Source of the DNA: Aphelidium insulamus
Taxonomy: Eukaryota; Aphelidiomycota; Aphelidea; Aphelidiaceae
DNA length: 25,000 nucleotides
Reading direction: 5' to 3'
NCBI GenBank assembly: GCA_036784855.1
Contig: JAZDSV010000021.1
Coordinates: forward strand, 1 to 25,000
Each line of letters starts with the position of its first letter. Position 1 is the stretch's first letter. The position numbers and the translations under genes are program-made. Positions 21,439 through 25,000 of the stretch are shown here, piece by piece. The notes beneath the pieces are model-generated. The model worked only from the letters and a program-made list of their open reading frames with translations. It ran no database searches and was not told the origin of the DNA.

Positions 21439-23824
21439 AGTGATACATTGCATGCAGAACATTCCCGTTGCCAATGATAAACTACTCGCTCCAATTCATC
21501 CCAGAGCTGGCGACACGCGAACAACGACGTGAGCTTTCGGCTGCTCTAACAATGTCAGACCCGGGTGCGGCTGCAGAGTAAGGCTAACATTATGTCGTCA
21601 CCATACTCATTATCTCCACTTCCACAGGGGTGAGACAGTGCCGGCCACAAGTGGAACGGCCGGCCAGGCCAGCACCGGCCGCTCGGGCAGACTAAACAAT
21701 CCACTGCGCAACCTGACCATGCGTGCAACCGCCGCCTTTTCTCATGGCAGCAATGCTGCAAGCAGCAACAACATTGAAGCTCCGGGACTCTCTGTGCCAC
21801 AATCACTCACAAGTGGATTGAGCGGCGGCCGAAACCGATCGGCTTCATTACTGGTGGTGCTGCCCGACAGTCTGGCTGGGAAACGGTGCTTCAGCGTGGA
21901 CGCAACAATCACTACTCCGGTGGCCAATGAGTGGGCACATTGCCTGCTGGAACAGTTTACTCTAATTGCACACGACGACGACGTGCCGGCTGCTGACCAG
22001 TCGGCTGCGACGGTCGAGTATGGCGGCACCACGTCCGATCCGTGGACTGCACGGCATTCGCCATGGGAAACTGTGCGCAGTCGCCGCGGAGTCACTGTGC
22101 AGAAAAAGCTGTTCCCCAATGTGGCCACAGAGAGTGGCGGCGAAGTTCGCGGTGCTGAAGTCGTGCGCGGCCGTTTCACGCTGGAACGGTGTCCCACCGA
22201 GCGCGCATTCCAAATCCTGGGCAATGCCGAGCATCTGCGACATGTTGACGATTTCTACAGCGGTTGCACCACTCTTCATCGCTTTGACCCGGTGAAGAGC
22301 AAGTTCAGTATTGTCCACTATAATGTCGCAGGACTAATCAGTGTCGCAGGTGTTTGCGGACTGTTATTTGTGGTGGGAAAGCAAGAGTTTGCTATAACGG
22401 CGCTGGAAGTGAAGGCGCAGCTCGAGACAGACGATAGCAGCAGGGACCGCGCAAATCTAGCCAGCAAATCATACGCAATAATGTATCGCAGCGTAAAGTT
22501 TGATGCGGCCGAGTTTGCCGTGATGGAAACCGAAAATGATGCACCTACGAGTGATTTCGCCGCCGTTTTGACTTCGACAGCAGCGCCGTTGCCTGCCAAG
22601 AACGGCTCCACTGCCACATCGCCCGTCATGACTCGGGCATCTACACGCAATTCACCCGAGTCTGCCCGCGCGCCCGCGCTAGCCTCTGTTAGTGTCCAGA
22701 CGGTGCAGGCTCACATTGGTGGGTCGTCGGGCACAGCAACTCCCACGGCACAAATACAGCAGCAACAACATAGCCATCCACATCACCAGGCGCCAGTGCC
22801 GACATTACGCACCGCATCCACCAACGGGATGGTGGCTGGAATCTCCTCCTCTAGCACCGCCCCGGCCTCATCACCAACCGTCCCGAAGGCGAATACCGCC
22901 TCGCTGTTCTCCAGCGTGCTGCCCGAGGATCTGCCGCCCAACCACAAGCGTGGCAAGATATATCTGTTTGGCTACTTGGTGGAGCCGGACGAGACGGGTG
23001 TCGGCAGCCACATCACCGTGGTGTCGCAGTTCAGCCCGGTAGCGCTGCGCCGCCTGGACGTCAGCTGGAACCGGTGCATGAAGCTGAAAATGTTTGTCGA
23101 AGAGCTGACGGAATGGACGTACATAACGCAACGCGAGAGTTCCGTCATGGCACCGGGAATGGGCGCACCGGCCATGTCGACCAGCGTGCCGACCAGTGCT
23201 TCGGCCGCCTCACTCACCATGCGCCACATTCAGGAGCGGGAGGCCATGGTGCAGCGTATTGGCTCCGGGCCGTCCTCGCCGCGGCCGCACTCGCAATTCC
23301 ACATCCGAGGGCTGCGACGCTCCGGGCGAACTTCGTCCACGCCGCCATCATCATCCGCGCTGTCAGCAGCTGGTGGTACTCCGGCAGTGTCGTCGGGTGC
23401 GCGGCTACCAGCACCGCGCGAGTCGTCACAACGTCGCCGGTCCGACGCTTCCAGTGACGCACGCTGGAAGTCACTTCTCACCACGGGAATCAGTCGCGCC
23501 ACCAAATTTATACACCGTCGACAGCGGTACATTGATGACGGCGCTGGTGGCAGTGGCGCCGACGCCGATGTCGACGAGCGGTTGCTGCATGAAATACTTG
23601 GAACGTCCAACGAAGACACCACGCCGCCGGAACCATCCCCGGCTGCCAATCACTCACCGCACGGAGTCGGTGCTAGCAACAATGAAGTGCACTGGTCTGC
23701 GTTGGCGGCGGATCAACAGCAACAGGTAAGCAGCGGATACGCACGGCCTCGGTCCTACAGCGATGGAGACATTACAGCCACCAAACCAGGTCGAGACCGC
23801 AGCGCCCGGCAAACTCAAACTTGA
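20224..23824 (+). CDS. Membrane-anchored lipid-transfer protein with SMP and START domains
   Basis: Exons are 20224-21386, 21458-21577 and 21628-23824. Phases agree and give 1,159 aa. A hydrophobic segment at about residues 5-33 (GVVLGVALTLVVQAWLLW) looks like an N-terminal ER anchor, as in Nvj2, TEX2 and PDZD8. An SMP domain spans about 165-428: LLWLNACIHRYF, VGVTLGDTPPVL, LLVYGGGMTVTVVAALNIG, RVPAPNNPCHFAVAMARDPE, FITRRLHSVFAELFTLP. SMP domains are lipid-binding tubes at membrane contact sites. A START-like domain spans about 515-925: SRRGVTVQKKLF, VVRGRFTLE, AFQILGNAEHLRHVDDFY, GKQEFAI, KRGKIYLFGYLVEPDE. A Ser/Pro-rich insert of about 130 residues interrupts it. The tail is Ser/Arg-rich. 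No PH, C2 or PDZ domain is visible. A donor at 23726 and acceptor at 23847 offer an alternative 3' exon ending at 23889. The SMP call is firmer than START. Confidence 0.82.
21402..21436. repeat. TA dinucleotide microsatellite inside intron 1 of the SMP-START gene
   Basis: Fourteen uninterrupted TA units (21402-21429), then a short TA continuation, within the 71-nt intron 21387-21457. Its length could affect splicing or vary between isolates. Confidence 0.95.
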
Positions 23825-24076
23825 ATGTAAATGCATCAATTTTACAGGTGTTGCTGAATACTCTGTTTAATAATGGTTTAATAATTTAATGATTAGCATG
23901 AGTATTTAATAATAGCAAATGTATTAGCAAGTGTCTCAATGGCTGTCAGGACGCACGCACGACCTGACCAATCAGAGCAGCCTGGGCGATCAGGATGCAC
24001 ACAGATCGTGCAAGATCGTGTGGTCGAAAAAAAAAACCGGCTGCGACGACGCGTGCTGGACACCATTCAACTACGC

Positions 24077-24994
24077 ATGACAAAACACTTTGTCTGGTGC
24101 ATACTCTGTGCATATCTAATCAATTGTGTCATTACGCTTCCCTCTGGGAATACACATTCACCCCCCTCTCGAATCGACAAGGGCAAGATATCGTTGCTGA
24201 AAGGTGAACTGAAAGATGAAGAGTATTTCGACGAGAAGACGGCGGTCCTTACTCCAATGAGTGGGAACGCACCAATGCACTCACCCACCGCGTATGATTC
24301 AGAAGAGGAACTCTACAAGAGCTACGTTGCCGAGTACAGCGCAAAGGAGAAGCTAGCGAAGCTGATGCGACACCAACCCGTGCTGGCCAGCAGGCGCGAG
24401 ACACTGGAGAACACACTCGGTGAGCCAACCCTTAATGACGATGGACGACTGCGTATTGTCGCCGCTTTGCTGGAGGTAGAGGCTGATATTGCGACTAGTA
24501 GTAAAGAGATGCAGCGAATTAGCTGGAAATCGCTGCTGCCAACAGACTCCCTGAACTATGACTCGGAGAACAACATTTACGTCCACGACTCGCTGGGCAA
24601 AATCATCAACAATCTCAACGCAAGCTTGATGCCAAAGATCCGGACACTTTCCGGCAGTCTGAATTTCTGCACTTATAAGCCGCCGCACGATGCACATCGC
24701 CAGGTCAAAAGCCTGGTCAGACTGCCCTTCAATGAGAAAGTTTCATCTCTTAGAAACTTGCTTGTTGACGCCACCAGAGACTTGGATGACGCGATGGGAA
24801 CGCTGCACGAAACACTGGGCGGGCTGACAAAAGGAAGCTATGAGTACACTGATTTGGCAGCGCATTTAGCGGCGTATGAGCGTGACCGAGTCGAACTTGG
24901 CCACTACAGTCGCCAGCTGTATCTGGCCGTAACGAGGTACAACGATGCACGGCGAGATGGACATACAAGCCTAAACTTCAACATGGTTGGATCG
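24077..24994 (+). CDS. Unrecognised secreted or signal-anchored protein, first exon, runs off right edge
   Basis: One uninterrupted frame runs from ATG 24077 to the window end. It has 306 codons before a good donor, GTAAGC, at 24995-25000. The N terminus is a likely signal peptide (HFVWCILCAYLINCVITLP). An in-frame ATG at 23939 would add 46 residues, including basic EKKNRLRRR just before the hydrophobic stretch. That form would be a type II signal-anchor protein instead. An in-frame stop at 23894 limits further extension. The rest is hydrophilic, charged and probably mostly helical (SEEELYKSYVAEYSAKEK, LRIVAALLEVEADI, LGKIINNLNASLMPKI). Only a few cysteines are seen. I recognise no family. 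It lies 253 bases downstream of the SMP-START stop on the same strand. Confidence 0.75.
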
Positions 24995-25000
24995 GTAAGC

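Noticed and set aside
24027-24036. Run of ten A as a possible frameshift site
   Set aside because: It lies upstream of the preferred start at 24077, so no effect on the protein can be argued. It matters only if the 23939 start is used.

Overview
This is a nuclear eukaryotic window with compact genes. Short introns interrupt most genes; I placed 17, all 48 to 90 nt except one of 221 nt. Intergenic gaps are a few hundred bases. No bacterial operon signals, tRNA, rRNA, CRISPR array or transposon could be supported. Gene content points to an opisthokont. There is an animal-type eIF4G (MIF4G, MA3 and W2 domains), an epsin, a P4-ATPase flippase, and an RSC7/SAY-domain chromatin protein with PHD fingers. 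Alongside these are an NDT80/PhoG-type transcription factor of the fungal style and a Crinkler (CRN)-like protein. This mix fits an early-diverging fungus or a unicellular relative of animals and fungi. I cannot name the species.

Layout from left to right: (1) 1-754, minus, the N-terminal part of a P4-ATPase that runs off the left edge. (2) 1400-7583, minus, eIF4G in five exons, with a one-base frameshift inside its MIF4G domain. (3) 8289-11662, minus, RSC7/SAY domain, zinc knuckle, three PHD fingers and an AT-hook in four exons. (4) 12071-14130, minus, NDT80/PhoG factor in three exons. (5) 14861-16823, plus, epsin in four exons, divergent from the NDT80 gene. (6) 17081-18982, minus, Crinkler-like protein in two exons, convergent with epsin. 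(7) 20224-23824, plus, a membrane-anchored protein that appears to carry both an SMP and a START lipid-transfer domain. (8) 24077-25000, plus, the first exon of an unrecognised secreted or membrane-anchored protein that runs off the right edge.

The genes do not form one pathway. Translation initiation, chromatin remodelling, transcription, endocytosis and lipid transport sit side by side. The most unusual items are the SMP-START fusion and the Crinkler-like gene, whose Walker A and nuclease motifs both look altered. Upstream of the Crinkler-like gene lie a 12-bp tandem array and a large palindrome. Many introns also share an odd GTNCGT donor. Two conserved genes, eIF4G and the flippase, each need one base changed to read through. 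That suggests residual assembly errors as much as real mutation.

All exon boundaries were placed by eye from GT-AG signals, reading phase and remembered family motifs. No search or expression data was available.
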